This document shows positions 44,300 to 58,060 of a DNA stretch of 64,000 bases, one piece after another (position 1 is the stretch's first letter; every line of letters begins with the position of its first letter). Made by a program: the position numbers and the translations under genes. Below the pieces are notes generated by a model. The model ran no database searches and was not told where the DNA came from. It saw nothing but the letters and a program-made list of their open reading frames with translations. This DNA is from Saccoglossus kowalevskii. Lineage: Eukaryota; Hemichordata; Enteropneusta; Harrimaniidae. The stretch is from contig NW_003148769.1 of the NCBI RefSeq assembly GCF_000003605.2, positions 490,256 to 554,255 of the forward strand. The letters run 5' to 3'.

Positions 44300-45620
44300 T
44301 ATCAATCTCATTTTAAGTAAGTGCATTAAGTAGTCAATTTATTTAGTAATTTTGACGACATATTAATCAAAACATGCAATAGGGAAACTGGCTCATACAA
44401 AGATACACACAAGTGTGTCACGCGGTGTCTGGAACGAATTACATGTTGTACACAAGAGACGTAATTATGTACTTATTTATTGTAAAACTTTACTCGTTGT
44501 AAACAAGAAATACAATTATTTATTTATTAAATATTATTTTTTTGTATGATGGCAATTTCCCCATATCTACCAAGTCTGTGACACTTGCAAAAGGTTGTGT
44601 GACCAAGCATTTTACCAGCATTTGCCTGTCCTGATCTGCTGAAAACTGTAATACGACGGCGGAGAAAACTGCTATATTTCGCAACGTACTGCTAGCTAGC
44701 CAGTTATGTACTAGGAAGCTTTTTTATATCCCATCACTGACAGTCAAGTTTGACCACAGTCAGCATCCTTCAGGGGCATCATGTTACAAATGTACAGTGC
44801 GTGCGATGTCACCAGACCAGAGATGATGAGTATACTTATACTTTTTGCAACAATGTGACACTTCTAGATATATGGGGTGAAATATAAATAATAGCTCACA
44901 ATGATAGGTAGTTTTTTTATAGTACAGTGGGTAGACGCATATGACATTACACGAACATAAAGTGGGTAGTGTTACGTGCACCAGATGGTACCCCTGGACT
45001 TCGCTGGATGAGTACTTAGGTGACGAATCAACACGTGCCATAGGCCGATTAATAAGTAACACAATTAACTGTATGATGTCATGGTGCATACAACTTTGAC
45101 AGCGTGGTTCGTGGTGTGGCGCAGGATATTGACCAACAAGGGGTCCATGCTTTACGTGACCCTGACATTCGGCCAGTAGATCCACGTACTACCATATCCA
45201 AACCCGGCATTTAACATCAAACACTGATATTCTGAATTTATCCTGGGAAAGAGGCCTAGAGATAAACTTCAATTCGTGAGCACCAGTCGCTGGCTACCTA
45301 AAATTCACCAGGGTGATGATGCCGGCTGATAAGATTTGACCATTTCAAGAAACCACAGGTACCGAACATTCTTAAACAAAAAACAGATCATCCTGGGCTT
45401 TCAGTTATTCTACTATGCTATCAATTTCTAGAATTGTTATTTTCCTGGTCAGTTTATTTATATATGTGACAAGAATGGAAGGTCATTTTTCTTTGTTGCA
45501 GAATTGTTTCCGACCTTGCGGTGGTGTCTACAGTGTAACTCCACCTCTTACCAACCAGGTATTCGCGTTGCTACGTGATTAGGGTCGCGGTTAGTGCTGT
45601 TAACTGTTGCTGGTGTGGGC
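44300..45620. other. No gene recognised
   Basis: A 133-codon minus frame (45185-44784) with many Cys and His residues shows no family motif that I can name. GC content rises slightly near 45.0-45.2 kb, which may mark an old transposon. Confidence 0.35.
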
Positions 45621-45621
45621 A

Positions 45622-45705
45622 ATAGCCCAGTTGGTTGCTCAATTGTTTTGCTCTTCAGAGTCCTAAGTCATAGACGCTGTGCTGTGCAAGTTAAACCCGG
45701 TAACC
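45622..45705 (+). repeat. Possible tRNA-derived SINE head
   Basis: TAGCCCAGTTGG fits the pol III A-box consensus TRGCNNAGYNGG exactly. AGTTAAACCC about 60 bases downstream resembles a degraded B box. No second copy was recognised in the window. Confidence 0.35.
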
Positions 45706-46169
45706 ATATTTAATGCACCAAGATTTTGACCAAGATGAAATATTTTACAAGCTGTCTAAGGCTAGGATTTAAAAAAAATAGATCTCAGCAAATGATATTG
45801 TTTCTCATGTAGAATAAAATTATGTTAACTGTGTTTCTAACTCCTAATGGTCTGTATTATTTTAATGTTTTTGCCACGTTTGGTCGCATTATTCACATGT
45901 TTCTTGTTGATATGGTAAATTACATTGACGACATTCACATTTATTGTGAAAATTGGGACGATCCTATCTAGTGACTACACCAGGTTTTCCCGCATTTGAG
46001 GAAAGCAAATTTGACTGCCTGTCCAAGTAAGTTGTCACAAAAAGTAAATCAGCCGTGATGGTCGACACTTTGTGTCAAAAGACAATTTCAAGGCAAACTG
46101 CATAGACTATATTTGTTTCTAAGCGTTATGAACAACAACATCAGTTGTGCAAAGTATAAATATGTCACC

Positions 46170-47220
46170 AAGAAAGATTCACCCACAGATTTGACTTTCA
46201 TGATGTCATCACTAATTGTTGTATGGGCCATGTTTTGACTTTAAACCATTTTAAATTTGCGATTTGTATTTAACACAGATTTAAACAACAGTTTTCAATA
46301 CAAAATAACTGCCCGCCAATAAATGCTGTGTCATGGTGCGGCAAACGCAGGGTAACAATGATAATTGAGCACGTTGTTACATTAATAACGATGGGGCGAA
46401 AATAACACATTTATGCAAGACGAAATAGGCCAATCAATTTGCAGGTCACACCATAGTACACTATAGCGGTTACAGTGAAACTTTGTACATTTTTTTACTG
46501 TTTATGCAGCAACATATGCATGTGTTAATTCATCACAGCTATATTGTATTATGAAAACAAGATACTAGCCATGGTCAAGTTGAAATCAGGTTTAACTTTT
46601 CATTTCTTATCATACGATTAGATGGAATGCTGATGACGTCATTACAATTCCAGAATTTAGCAATCTGCATTAATTTGATGATTAAAATCGTCCAGTCTAG
46701 AGATTGATTTTTTAGAAGTAGTTAAGAAATCCAACGCCTTTTATATCATTTTTATGCCCAGATGGTGTTCAATGAAAATTCGGTTTTTCAAAGTGTGTTT
46801 CAAAACCATAGCTGTAAATCAATTATCTTCTATAATTCTTATTTTCTATATAAGTCAAGCTGTGGCAGTAAACCACAATATATTTTTAACTGTCCAACAT
46901 TAGACAAATGTGAGCTAATAAATGTATTACAGCGTACAAGATAATATTGCAATAACTAATTATGACACCGTCACCAAGGATACTTAGTTTTGCGTGATTA
47001 CTAGTGGGACAACATTGACGGCGAGAAATTTAATCACAAGTTAGACGTTGAAGATGTCATTACTACTTGTTGTTAATAGTTTTAACTATTAATCATGTTT
47101 CACAATCTGTATTTCACTCAGATTTGGAAAATTGCAGATAATTCTGACAGTTTTCAATACAAATAGTTGACGAATCATCAAACGGCTGTGCTATTTTGCA
47201 TTTGAAAAGGAGGGCTTATT
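46170..47220. repeat. Family C repeat modules
   Basis: Blocks such as CACCAAGGATACTTAGTTTTGCGTGATTAC and ATTTAGCAATCTGCATTAATTTG recur at 47-49, 52, 55-56 and 58 kb in diverged form. Confidence 0.55.
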
Positions 47221-48030
47221 GATTTAGTTTGGCGTACAGTATAATATAACAGTGACTAATTGAGAATCACATGGCAGGTGTTTACTTTGTCTGATATTCA
47301 TCAAGGACACACAGTTTTACGTGATTAGCAGTGGAGCAAAGTTGATGGTGTACATTTGGGTCACAGTACATTCCCTCAACCCCTATATTGTGATGCTATA
47401 GTAGTTGAGGTAAAACTCTGTAAATTTTAGAAAATGTGTGCATATGCATTACGATCACTGTAATGTGAAGGCTGAAAATACCAATAACTTTTTTTAAATA
47501 TTTGTTTAGAAGTAGTTTAAAAGCCCAACGCATTTGTTATGATTTTTTAGCCCGGATTTACTTTTGGTAACCAAGACAGAGAGAGCAACAAGAGCACATT
47601 GGTACATTATTAACGATGGTACGGACAGAGAAATTAAAACACGTCCATTGAAGGCCAAGTATGTCAGTTAATGGCACGGCGAACATCGAGTGTGTTTTAT
47701 GATTGTTATATTCTATGTGAGATATTTTGTGCCAGTCAACAAATAATACGTTGAGGGGGAGATTGGTGAGGGGGTTGCAGTAGTCTACTCTAGACAGTCG
47801 TTATCTACACAATATATGTATACACATATTTTGTTTAAATCCCCAGCATTGCATAAGAGTAAGCTTGTCGATAGTATTGCCGTGACAAATTGATAATCAC
47901 ATGATAGGTGTTTAGTATGTCACCAAGGAAACATAGTTTTACGAGATTAAAAGTGGGCAAAGTTTATAGCAGGGTGGTGTAATTTTCAGGTCACACCATT
48001 TGAAAGCCTGTTTTACAGTGCAATCCTTTG
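47220..48030. repeat. Family C segment, near-identical to 54830-55640
   Basis: GCAGTAGTCTACTCTAGACAG, AATCCCCAGCATTGCATAAG and GTCACCAAGGAAACATAG are identical in both copies. The offset is about 7.6 kb. The copies differ far less than other family C members, so this is a recent duplication. Confidence 0.85.
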
Positions 48031-48129
48031 ATCGTGTTGCAATAGTAGTTACAGTTAAATAATAACACATGCTTGTGAGGGTAATATCACGATTTGTTGC
48101 CTGCCCAAGGGATGGTGGTCATGACCATA

Positions 48130-48600
48130 ATATTGATGATGCCAGAGCCGAAGGCCTTTCACCACCTCTTCGTTATATCGCAGGTTTAAAGGAAAGTTGA
48201 GAAAATTAACTTAACAAAATTAAATTTGATGTCATGTTTTTATGTTGTGAGCCACTCCCAGCTTCCATTGTTTCCCCGCTTCGCTATCGAAAATAAACTA
48301 CATTTTCTATGAGATTCCGTTCCGACCACTATAAATATGCATATCCCGACTTGTAGCCGATCACGTGAGACGTAATGTCAGTACTAAAGGTCATCCATCC
48401 CTGGAATAATTAATAAATTACATGCCCATATAACTGGCGAGTGAATCTAACGCCACAGAATGGCGTAGGTGTTTGCTATTTTATATTTATAATAGCAGTG
48501 AATCGATGTACAATTACTGTAGCTGTGTACACTTACTGTAGATTGTTTTGTCGGTAGATCTATGTTTTTATTTAATTTTAATAATCCTAATTAAGGGGAA
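48130..48600. repeat. Family C segment, paralogous to 57090-57500
   Basis: CTACATTTTCTATGAGATTCCG, CATGCCCATATAACTGGCG, CTAACGCCACAGAATG and GTAGATCTATGTTTTTATTT are shared in order. Confidence 0.8.
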
Positions 48601-51600
48601 CTGCGAAAATGAACCCTAAATTTGATGTCAAATAATGGCGTTACGTTTTTATTTCGCGATCTAACCCCAGCTTCCCCCATCTGTTTCTGCGCTTCGCTAA
48701 CGAAAATTGACTACAACATAATATTCACGTGAGCTGAAAATCCCAATAATTTTATCAATGTTATCTATCGTGTATATTTATTACAACTCAATTGTATTAT
48801 GAACATAAGATACAAGGCATGGTCAAGTTGAAATTGGTTTTAATAATACTGTTATTACCAGACAATTAGAAGGAATACCACTGACGTCATTAAAATTCTA
48901 CCCTATAGCAATCTGCAGTAATTTAAAGATTAACGAACAGATCTGAACGCCATTCAGTGGATGTTGTGAGTTTGAGAAGTGGCTAAGGGTTTAACGAAAT
49001 ATCGAGAACTTTAACCATGGATTCGGCGTCCATGATATCATCACTATGTGCTAAGTTTAAAAAAAAATCAGTTTTATGACCGGGGCTTAAAGAAACATTG
49101 AGAACTTTAACCATGGATTTGACGTCCACGATATTACCACTATTCCTTGTATAGGTCATGTGTTAAGTTTTAACTATTTTCGCTTTGCGATCCGTTTCTC
49201 ACTCTTATTATAATATTTACAGTTTTTTTAGGTAGTTCAGTAGCCATACACATCTTATATTTTGTTTCTTTGTGGGTCCGAGGCTTGATTGCGAATATTA
49301 CCTATACCTCCAACGTCAACATACTTCATAATTAGTTGTAATCTACCGGGTCATGATTCACTACGCATTAAACAAGTGTAATTCACTCAGAGTTGTACAA
49401 GTCATGCATGCTCCGACAGTTTCTAATACACAATAGCTGATTTCCCAGCAATAAATAGATGTTCTGCGCAGGGAAATCAGGGTAGCCAAGGCAACAAAAC
49501 GTGTTGACACAAAACACAAGCGATCAAGATCATTCATGAGTGATAGGGTCAAATTATCAGTATCCACAAATTACGATACTACTCTTATTGCCCTGACTGC
49601 ACAGCATTTAATTTCATGGAGTGTCAAAACATTACAGAGTATAGAAATATCCAAACCTCGAAACTATTAGTTTGCTGAAGTGGAAAAATTATTGTGCTGG
49701 AGTTGGATATTATGACCTCATAACAATCTTTATTTGTGTCCAGAAAGCCGCAAAAACAGCGTAGGTATACTCACCATCGTCTCTTGTCGCAAAAACTTAT
49801 TTATAAAGTACAGAATCTACAGAAAGTAGGCCTGCTTATCGCTAATGAGAGGGCACCCACAGAACTCACACTGAACAGGGGGTTCTTTTACTGCTAGTAT
49901 GCGGTAGACAAGACAATAGTACTGGAATTGAAATACACATACACCAAAATATCGAGTTAAACCTTCTGGCTTTAATACCTCTCATAATAATTACAAGAAA
50001 TAAAGCACAGAATATAAAATGAATAATGTCACTAATATAAGGGATTGCTTAGGGAAGTGTGCATTGGTGATAACTCACAGTTCCAGGATGTAATAATGGA
50101 CGACAGTCAATGGCTTCTGAAACATAACAACGAAGAAATACAAGAGTCTTGCTTGCAAAGGAACGCTGGTATTCTGGAGGGCACCGCTGAAAGCAAGACA
50201 TCGCAGAGCAGTTCATACACGTCTCACAGAATTATGGTTTTAGCCTGTATCACTTGCCAAACAATATCGTAGCAGCCAACACCGGATACCAAGTTGAAAT
50301 GAAGGACTCTAACGGTCCTGAGTCTGTCCAATTTATAGGCATGATTCACCACCTGGGTTTCCACATAACCCAATCAGAATTTGATCTTGCTAGCATCTGT
50401 GTTACTCAGGCAAATGAGTAGATCATAAACATCTTTTGTTATTAAAATAACAACACACCTGGTAGATTCCAATTCTCCTTCCAAAGTTGTAAACACTCTT
50501 TGTTATGTAAATTACAAAGCACGCCTGGCAGATTCCACTGTCCTTCCAGAGTTGAAAACAAGTATGACCTATCAATCACCTTTATGGCAGTTATCACAAG
50601 GCAATTCACACCATTTCTTCCCATGAATCCATGCACACTTTCATTTGAAGGGTTTGAGGTAATATGGCAAAAAACATAAAATGAAGGGTTTTGACAGGGA
50701 CTGAGAAAATCAAATAATGGCGTTATGTTTTTATTTCGCGAACTTACCCTAGCTTCCTCCGTCTTTGTCTTCGCTTGGCTAACAAAAATTGACTACAATA
50801 AAATATGATTTGTGTTCACTGTCAGGTGCGCTGAACATCCTAGTAATTTTATCAATGTTATAAATCGTGTATTATAAACACAAGATACACTATTCGTTGT
50901 ATAGGTCATGTGTTAAGTTTTAACAATTTTCCTCTTTGCAATCCGTATTTCATAATTAGTTATAGTCTACCGGGTCATGATTTATTACGCATTATACAAG
51001 TGTAATTTAAGTGTTCCAACAGTTTCTAAAACAAAATAGCTGATTCCCCGCAATAATAGGTGTTCTGCGCAGGAAACTCAGGGTAGCCAAGGCAACAAAC
51101 GTTCTGACACAAAACACAAGGAGTCAACATCCTTTATGATTGATAGGGTCAAATTATCAGTATCCACACATTACGATACTCATCTTATTGCCCGACTCCA
51201 CAGCATGTAATTACATGGAATGTCAACATTACAGAGCACAGAAATATCCCAAACTCAAAACTATTAGTTTGCTGAAGTTGCATATTATTGTGCTGGAGTT
51301 GAATACTATGACCTCATAACAATCTTTATTTGTGACCAGAAAGCCTCAAAAATAAAGTAAGTATTCACACCATTGTCTCTTTTTACAAAGTACTGAATCT
51401 AAAGAAAATATAATACATCTATTCTAGACGGAAAGTATGCCAACTAGAGGATCATTTCAATAATATAATTCAGTGCAAGTCAGTCCCAAAATCATCAATG
51501 AACAAATCACTGAAATGGCATTTGTTACTGATTAACCTGTGGCCCACTATCTCGCGATGAACATTAACGTGTATGAATAACTTATAAGTTTCTACAGTGA

Positions 51601-52600
51601 ACCCAGGGCAGGAATTTGAAAAAAATGACAAAAAGACCGAACGCCATCTAGAACGTTTTTAAGGAACATACACCACCGCTTCGTTTTAGCACAGGTTTAG
51701 GGGAATACTGAGAAAATTGACCTTAAATTTAATGTCAAATAATGGTGTCATGCTTTTATTTTACCATCTTATCCCAGCTTCTTGCGTCCGTTTCTCTGCT
51801 TCGCTATCGTAAATTGACTACAACAAAATATGAATTGTGTTCACTATCACATGACCTGAAAATCTCGGTAATTTTATCAATATTATATATCGTGTTCATT
51901 TATCACAACTACATTGTATTATGAAAACAAGATACACGCCATGGTCAAGTTGAAATTGGTTTTAAATATCCTTTTTCTTACCAGACAATTAGAAGAAATA
52001 GCACTGACGTCATTAAAAGTCTAACCTACAGCAATCTGTAGTAACTTAAAGATTAACGAACAGACCTGAACGCCCTCTAGTGGTTGTTATTTGTGAAGTG
52101 GTTAAGTAGCCCAAATCCTTTTTTTACGTCAGGGGTTTAAAGAAATATCGTGAACATTATTCTTAAATTTGGCAACCATGGTATCATCACTATGTGTTAA
52201 GTTTTAACCTAATTTTCACTTTGCGATCTGTATTTCACTCACATTATAACATTTACTTCTATTCCCACAGTTTTCAATATACAATGACTGATGTCCAACG
52301 AAATGCCGAGTCACGGTGCTGTATACGCTGGGTGTTCAAGACAATGAAGCACGTTGCTACATTATTAATTAAAAACAATCCATTCAAGGCCAGACATTTC
52401 AGTCAGTGGCACAGCGAACTTAAAATATGTTCAATGAAAAATGCTACTTTCCAGAAGTGTTTCAGTAACATAGCAGTAAATTATTTCACTTTGATAATTG
52501 TTATATCCCATGCGAATTATTCCATGCCAGACAGCCAATATGAAACAGGACGAGCGTTTTGTTGAGGGGAGGACTAGTTGTCTGCTACATGCAATCGTAT
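48600..52600. repeat. Family C modules, three or more diverged copies
   Basis: GTCAAATAATGGCGTTA followed by CTTCGCTAACGAAAATTGACTAC occurs at about 48.63, 50.71 and 51.73 kb, and again at 58.53 kb. The TATTAGTTTGCTGAAGT block occurs at 49.67 and 51.27 kb. Reading frames (for example 52194-52565) are inside repeats. Confidence 0.65.
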
Positions 52601-52702
52601 CATACACAAATATATTTATAGATACATATTTGAAAGATGTGAGAGTAGTTTAAGTTACATTATAGAGACGACCATGAGGGCGCTGTTCATACTCGGATGA
52701 GA

Positions 52703-52851
52703 TGACGTCATACGAGGATGGATGACGTCACAATGGGTGACCGTGCATAGATGAGCATAAATAATGACGTCACAGTGGGAATTCGTGCATAAATTAGCAT
52801 AAATGAGCGACCATGGCCGTAAAAGGGTTAATTTGATTGAGGATGACGTCA
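52703..52851. promoter_or_regulatory. Cluster of four CRE palindromes (TGACGTCA), left arm
   Basis: TGACGTCA at 52703-52710, 52723-52730, 52765-52772 and 52844-52851. This is the consensus site of CREB/ATF bZIP factors. It recurs in the other arm at 54609-54616, 54678-54685 and 54720-54727. Function is inferred only. Confidence 0.5.
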
Positions 52852-53544
52852 CAATGGGGTATTGCGAATAAATTTGCATACATAAAATAGATTTGAATAC
52901 AAGGTCGTGTCGAGGTCATCGTGAAAACATTTGCATAAATTACCATCATTTTTTTTAATTATTTCTTAATTGGATTTTTTTTTTCATTTTTTAATTATTT
53001 TTAATTGGACGAGCATGGACGTCACGAAAGATTTTTCAGAATATATCGTAGAGGGCGCTCACACACATACGCTAATAAATCCACAGCATTTTGAAAACTA
53101 ACGAAGTTTATTGCACAAAAGAAGTAAACAAGAATGAAATATTGACATGGAGTATACATTCATGGCGTGGTTGAGTTTTTTTGTTTTTTTTAACGCCACG
53201 AAAAAAAAAACATACGATGTGAGTAAGGGAAATAGTTGCATAGCGCGTAAATGTATAGTGTGATTAAATATTTTTTAACACCTCGAAAAATACGTACATA
53301 AATGTGCGGCGTGGTTAAATTCATTTTTCACGCCACGAGAAATACGAGTACATAAACGATTCAATTAAAAACACGGAAGAGTGAAAAGTCAATAATAATA
53401 GTAAACAGTGATCAATAAAAATAATTCATTCTATATATACATGTTCACTTTTACATTTCTTACATCCTTTCAATGAGTCAAGCAGCGTACACTTTTTTTT
53501 CTTATTCCATCCCTCTAATCAGAATCGCTCATCTGTCATAGAAC

Positions 53545-53548
<4 letters not shown>

Positions 53549-53628
<80 letters not shown>
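53549..53628. repeat. (GA)n microsatellite inside the foldback centre
   Basis: About 40 GA units. The mirror position on the other side (53861-53872) has only a short CT run, so one side has expanded. Confidence 0.95.
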
Positions 53629-53632
<4 letters not shown>

Positions 53633-54829
53633 GATTATGTAGGTCAAAGTTATTCCGTGAAACGATCAGGTAAATATGTATTTTAACTCATAGGAGCATA
53701 GTCCGCCATTTTTTGAAAACAAAACTGTACGTCGATCAACCGATTTGGCATACTTTGCATTTTAGCAGGTTTATGACCGCAGTTTTATGGGATGACTCAT
53801 ACTTTTAAATTTCCAACACATAACCCTCTTAATATAACTATCGGTTTTTAATATTATTCTCTCTCTCTCTCTGTCTCTTTGACGTTTCTCTTTTCTGTGT
53901 TTTTAATCAAATCGTTTATGTACTCGTATTTTTTTTCGTGCCGTTAAAAATAATTTACTCAAACAAAAAAAGCAAATATGAAGTAAGAAATATAAACAAT
54001 GAACAACATATGTATATATAGAATGAATTATTTTTATTGTTCACTGTTTACTATTATTATTGACTTTTCACTCTTCCGTGTTTTTAATTGAATCGTTTAT
54101 GTACACGTATTTCTCGTGGCGTGAAAAATGAATTTAACCACGCCGCACATTTACATGTATGTACGTATTTTTCGAGGTGTTAAGAAATATTTAATCACAC
54201 TATACATTTACGCGCTATGCAACTATTTTCCTTACTCACATCGTATGTTTTTATTTTCGTGGCGTTAAAAAAAACAAAAAAACTCAACCACGCGATGAAT
54301 GTATACTCCATGTCAATATTTCATTCTTGTTTACTTCTTTTGTGCAATAAACTTCGTTAGTTTTCAAAATGCTGTGGATTTATTAGCGTATGTGTGTGAG
54401 CGCCCTCTACGATACATTCTGAAAAATCTTTCGTGACGTCCATGCTCGTCCAATTAAAAATAATTAAAAAATGAAAAAAAAAATCCAATTAAGAAATAAT
54501 AAAAAAAAAAATGATGGTAATTTATGCAAATGTATTCACGATGACCTCGACACGACCTCGTATTCAAATCTAATTTATGTATGCAAATGTATTCGCAATA
54601 CAACATTGTGACGTCATCCTCATTCAAATTAACCCTTTTACGGACATGGTCGCTCATTTATGCACGAATTCCCACTGTGACGTCATTATTTATGCTCAGC
54701 TATGCACGGTCACCCATTGTGACGTCATCCATCCCCGTATGGCGTCATCTCATCCGAGTATGAACAGCGCCCTCATGGTCGTCCCTATAATGTAACTTAA
54801 CTACTGGTGAGTTTATCGATTTTTTTTTG

Positions 54830-55640
54830 GCGTAGAGTATTATATAACAGTGACTAATTGAGAATCACATGACATGTGTTTACTTTGTCTGATATGCACT
54901 AAGGACACACAGTTTTAAGAGATTACCAGTAGCACAAAGTTTGGGGCATGACGGTGTACTTTTGTAGGTCACACCTTCTAGAAGCTTGAGTTACAGTACA
55001 TTCCCACGACCCCTCTATCGTGATGCAATAGTAGTTACAGTGAAACTCGGTAAATTTTAGAAAATTTGTGTAACAAAATATGCATTACGATCACTGTCAT
55101 GTTAGAGTTGAAAATATCAATAATTTTTTTAAATAATATTTTAATAGTAGTTAAAAAGCCCAACGCATTTTTTATCGTTTTTAGCCCGGATTTACTTTGG
55201 GTAACCAAGACGATGGGGCACATTGGTACGTTATTAACGACGGTACGGACAGACAAATTACTATGTCAGTTAATGGCACGGCGAACATAGAGTGTTTCTT
55301 ATGATTGTTATATTCTACGTGAGATATTTTGTGCCAGTCAACAAATAATACGTTGAGGGGGAGATTGGTGAGGGGGTTGCAGTAGTCTACTCTAGACAGT
55401 CGTTATCTACACAATATATGTATACACATATTTTGTTTAAATCCCCAGCATTGCATAAGAGTAAGCTTGTCGATAGTATTGCCGTGACAAATTGATAATC
55501 ACATGATAGGTGTTTAGTATGTCACCAAGGAAACATAGTTTTACGAGATTAAAGGTGGGCAATGTTTATAGCAGGGTGGTGTAATTTGCAGATCATACCA
55601 TTTGAAAGCCTGGCTTACAGTACAATCCTTTTATCAAGTT
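54830..55640. repeat. Family C segment, near-identical to 47220-48030
   Basis: Same landmarks in the same order as its partner. It begins just beyond the right TTAA of the foldback element. Confidence 0.85.
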
Positions 55641-57090
55641 GCAATAGTAGTTACAGTAATTTTTAGAATGTATGTTCAAGAAAATATACATTAAGTTCAC
55701 TGTCACGTTACAGCTGAAAATTCCAATAATTATATCAGTACTATTTATGGCGTTCATTTATCACAGCTACAATACATGGTCAAGTTGAATAAATTTTAGC
55801 TATTCTTTTTTTACAATACAATCAGACGGGATACAACTGGCATCATTACAATTCTATAATATAGCAAACTGCTGTAATTTGAAAATTAACGAAGGGACCT
55901 GAACACCCTTCAGTCAAGGGATTGATTTTTTAAAAGTTTTTGAGAAGCCCAACGCCATTTATATATTTTTGCCCAGGAAAATAAAGAAATTTATCAAATA
56001 TTCGAGGATGTCATTACTAATTGTTGTGTAGGCCAAGTTTTAACTTTTAACCATTTATCACAATCTGTATTTTACTCAGATTTGTACATTACAGCTATTC
56101 TGGAAGTATTCAATAGTTGATATTCATCAAAAGGCTGTGCCATGGTGCAGAAAACTTTGGGTAACCGAGACGACGGAACATATTGTTAGACAGACAAATT
56201 CAAACACATATGTGCAAGTAATTATGCATGATGTACACTGTCACGTGGAAGCTGAAAATCACAATAATTAGTACCAAATAATGTCAGTTAATGGCTTGGC
56301 GATTTTTAAATGTCTTCAATGAAAAATACAAAAAATATGGATTGTTTTAATTCCATAAAAATAAAATAATTATCTCTTATAGTTATTATACTCTATTTGA
56401 GGTATTCAGGGCCAGTCAACCAATATTACGCTAAGGGGGAGTTTGGTGGTGGTGATGGGGGGGGGGTCAGTAGTGACTTATAGTAACATACACAAAATAT
56501 CTCTATGCACATTAAAAAAAAAAACGTTGCTACATTATTAACTATGAGACGGACGGAAAAATTAAAACATGTCTATTCAAGGCCAGGATATCAGTCAGTG
56601 GCACAGAGAACTTAAACTATGTTGAACAAAAAATGCAACTTTCTAGGAGTGTTTCAATAACATAGCAGCAAATTATTTCATTTTGATAGTTGTTACATTC
56701 CATGCGAATTATTCCTAGCTAGCCAGTCAATAGGGAACAGAAGGAGCGTTTTTAAGAGGGAAACTAGTTGTCTGCTTCAGGCAATCGTATTATACATAAT
56801 ATATATATTTATATATATATACATATTAAAAAACTCCAGTATTGGAAATAGGTGTGTTTATCGATTTATTTTGGTCATGTGAGAGCAGAAAATACCAATA
56901 ATTTTATCAGTAATATCTATTGCGTTCCAACTGGCATTTGTTACTTATTAACTAACGGCCCTCTAGTGGTGAACATTACACATGCGCAGCATGTTTGATA
57001 TACAAGTATCTACGGTGAACACGAGGCAGGAATTTGAAAAATAACGGACAGACCGAACGCCCTCAAGTTGTCGGATTTTGAAAAGTTTTT
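55641..57090. repeat. Family C modules, diverged
   Basis: It includes ACACCCTTCAGTCAAGGGATTG and a GGGGGAGTTTGGTGGTGG block that echoes 47.75 kb. No gene seen. Confidence 0.5.
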
Positions 57091-57479
57091 AAGGGCCATA
57101 CACCTGCTCTTCGTTTCATCACAGGTTTAGGGGAAAGATGAGAAAAATAACTTAAAATTTGATGTCATGTGTTTATTTCGCTTCGCTGTCGAAAATAAAC
57201 TACATTTTCTATGAGATTCCGTTCCGCTCCCTATAAATATGCATATCCCGATTTGTATCCTTTGGAAAACATCCGATCATGTAAGACATAATGTCAGTAC
57301 CAAAGGTCACCCACTTGCATAATGCATAAATCACATGCCCATATAACTGGCGGGTGAATCTAACGCCACAGAATGCGTAGGTGTTTGCTGTTGTTATGTT
57401 TACAGTGGCAGTGAATCAGTGTACAATTACTGTAGCTGTGTTGAGATTGTTGTGTCGGTAGATCTATGTTTTTATTTAA

Positions 57480-58060
57480 TTTTAATAATCCTAATTAAGA
57501 TTTGTTTTCGATTATACTTATTAATAAACGCTTATCAAATTTTACTGATGTGTATTGTCCCATTGCTGACGCACAGTGTGGCTTCAAAAAGTATTGTACT
57601 ATATGTGTACAGGAAGGCTCCACATTGCTTTTTGTATTTAATCTGTTCAGTAATGATATAGGCAATATACTGGAAAGTGGGTTATACAAAGGAGTATATG
57701 CATATTATATATACCGATGATTTATCCATTCCTTGTAGTTTGGGTTACATAGGCAGTTGAATTAATTATGTGTTTACTGTAAAAATTGGAGGCTTAAAGT
57801 CAATGCAATCAAGTATAATATTATAGTGTTTAGAAGTGAGTTAAACTTAAATCAGATGAACATTAGTATATTGATGGGGTAAGGGTAGAAGTCGTCTCAT
57901 AATTTAATTATTTTGGTAAAACACTTTCATTATCGGGTTTATGAACAAACACTCTGCATGCTCTGGCATGTCGCGCGAGTAAAGCCGTGTAAATTTAGAA
58001 TATTAAAATTAATTTTGCTCAGAAAATTGTTGACGTCAAAATCGTATCAATAATGAATTA
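57480..58060 (+). pseudogene. Decayed LINE reverse transcriptase fragment
   Basis: Across frames: INKRLSNFTDV, IADAQCGFKK (palm motif DAQCGFR), VQEGSTLLFVFNLFSNDI (QGSxLSPxLFNLFIND), YIYR in the YADD region, LCVYCKNWRLKVNAIKYNII (CxxWxLKVNxxKTKII) and NYFGKTLSLSGL (YLGxxxSxSG). The order and spacing are those of CR1/L2/Jockey-type RT. Stops and frameshifts are present and the YADD Asp pair is not intact. Confidence 0.72.

Larger units (their letters stand above)
52654..54796. mobile_element. Foldback element with 0.8-kb inverted arms and TTAA flanks
   Basis: Left arm 52654-53446 and right arm 54006-54796 are inverted copies with few differences, around a 559-bp centre. The termini are GTTACATTATAG and its complement CTATAATGTAAC, each flanked by TTAA (52650-52653; 54797-54800), as for piggyBac- or Kolobok-type insertion. 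No transposase frame is inside, so it is non-autonomous. The arms contain repeated TGACGTCA sites. Confidence 0.85.

Noticed and set aside
44784-45185. 133-codon minus-strand frame as a transposase
   Set aside because: I looked for Tc1/mariner and hAT motifs and found none that I could defend. Left as unknown.
52194-52565. 123-codon plus-strand frame
   Set aside because: It lies in a family C module; sister copies at 46-47 and 56 kb do not keep the frame, and no motif is recognised.
47220-55640. The 0.8-kb duplicated segments as LTRs of one retroelement
   Set aside because: They do not share TG...CA ends with a target duplication, and the sequence between them contains repeat modules and a foldback, not gag-pol.
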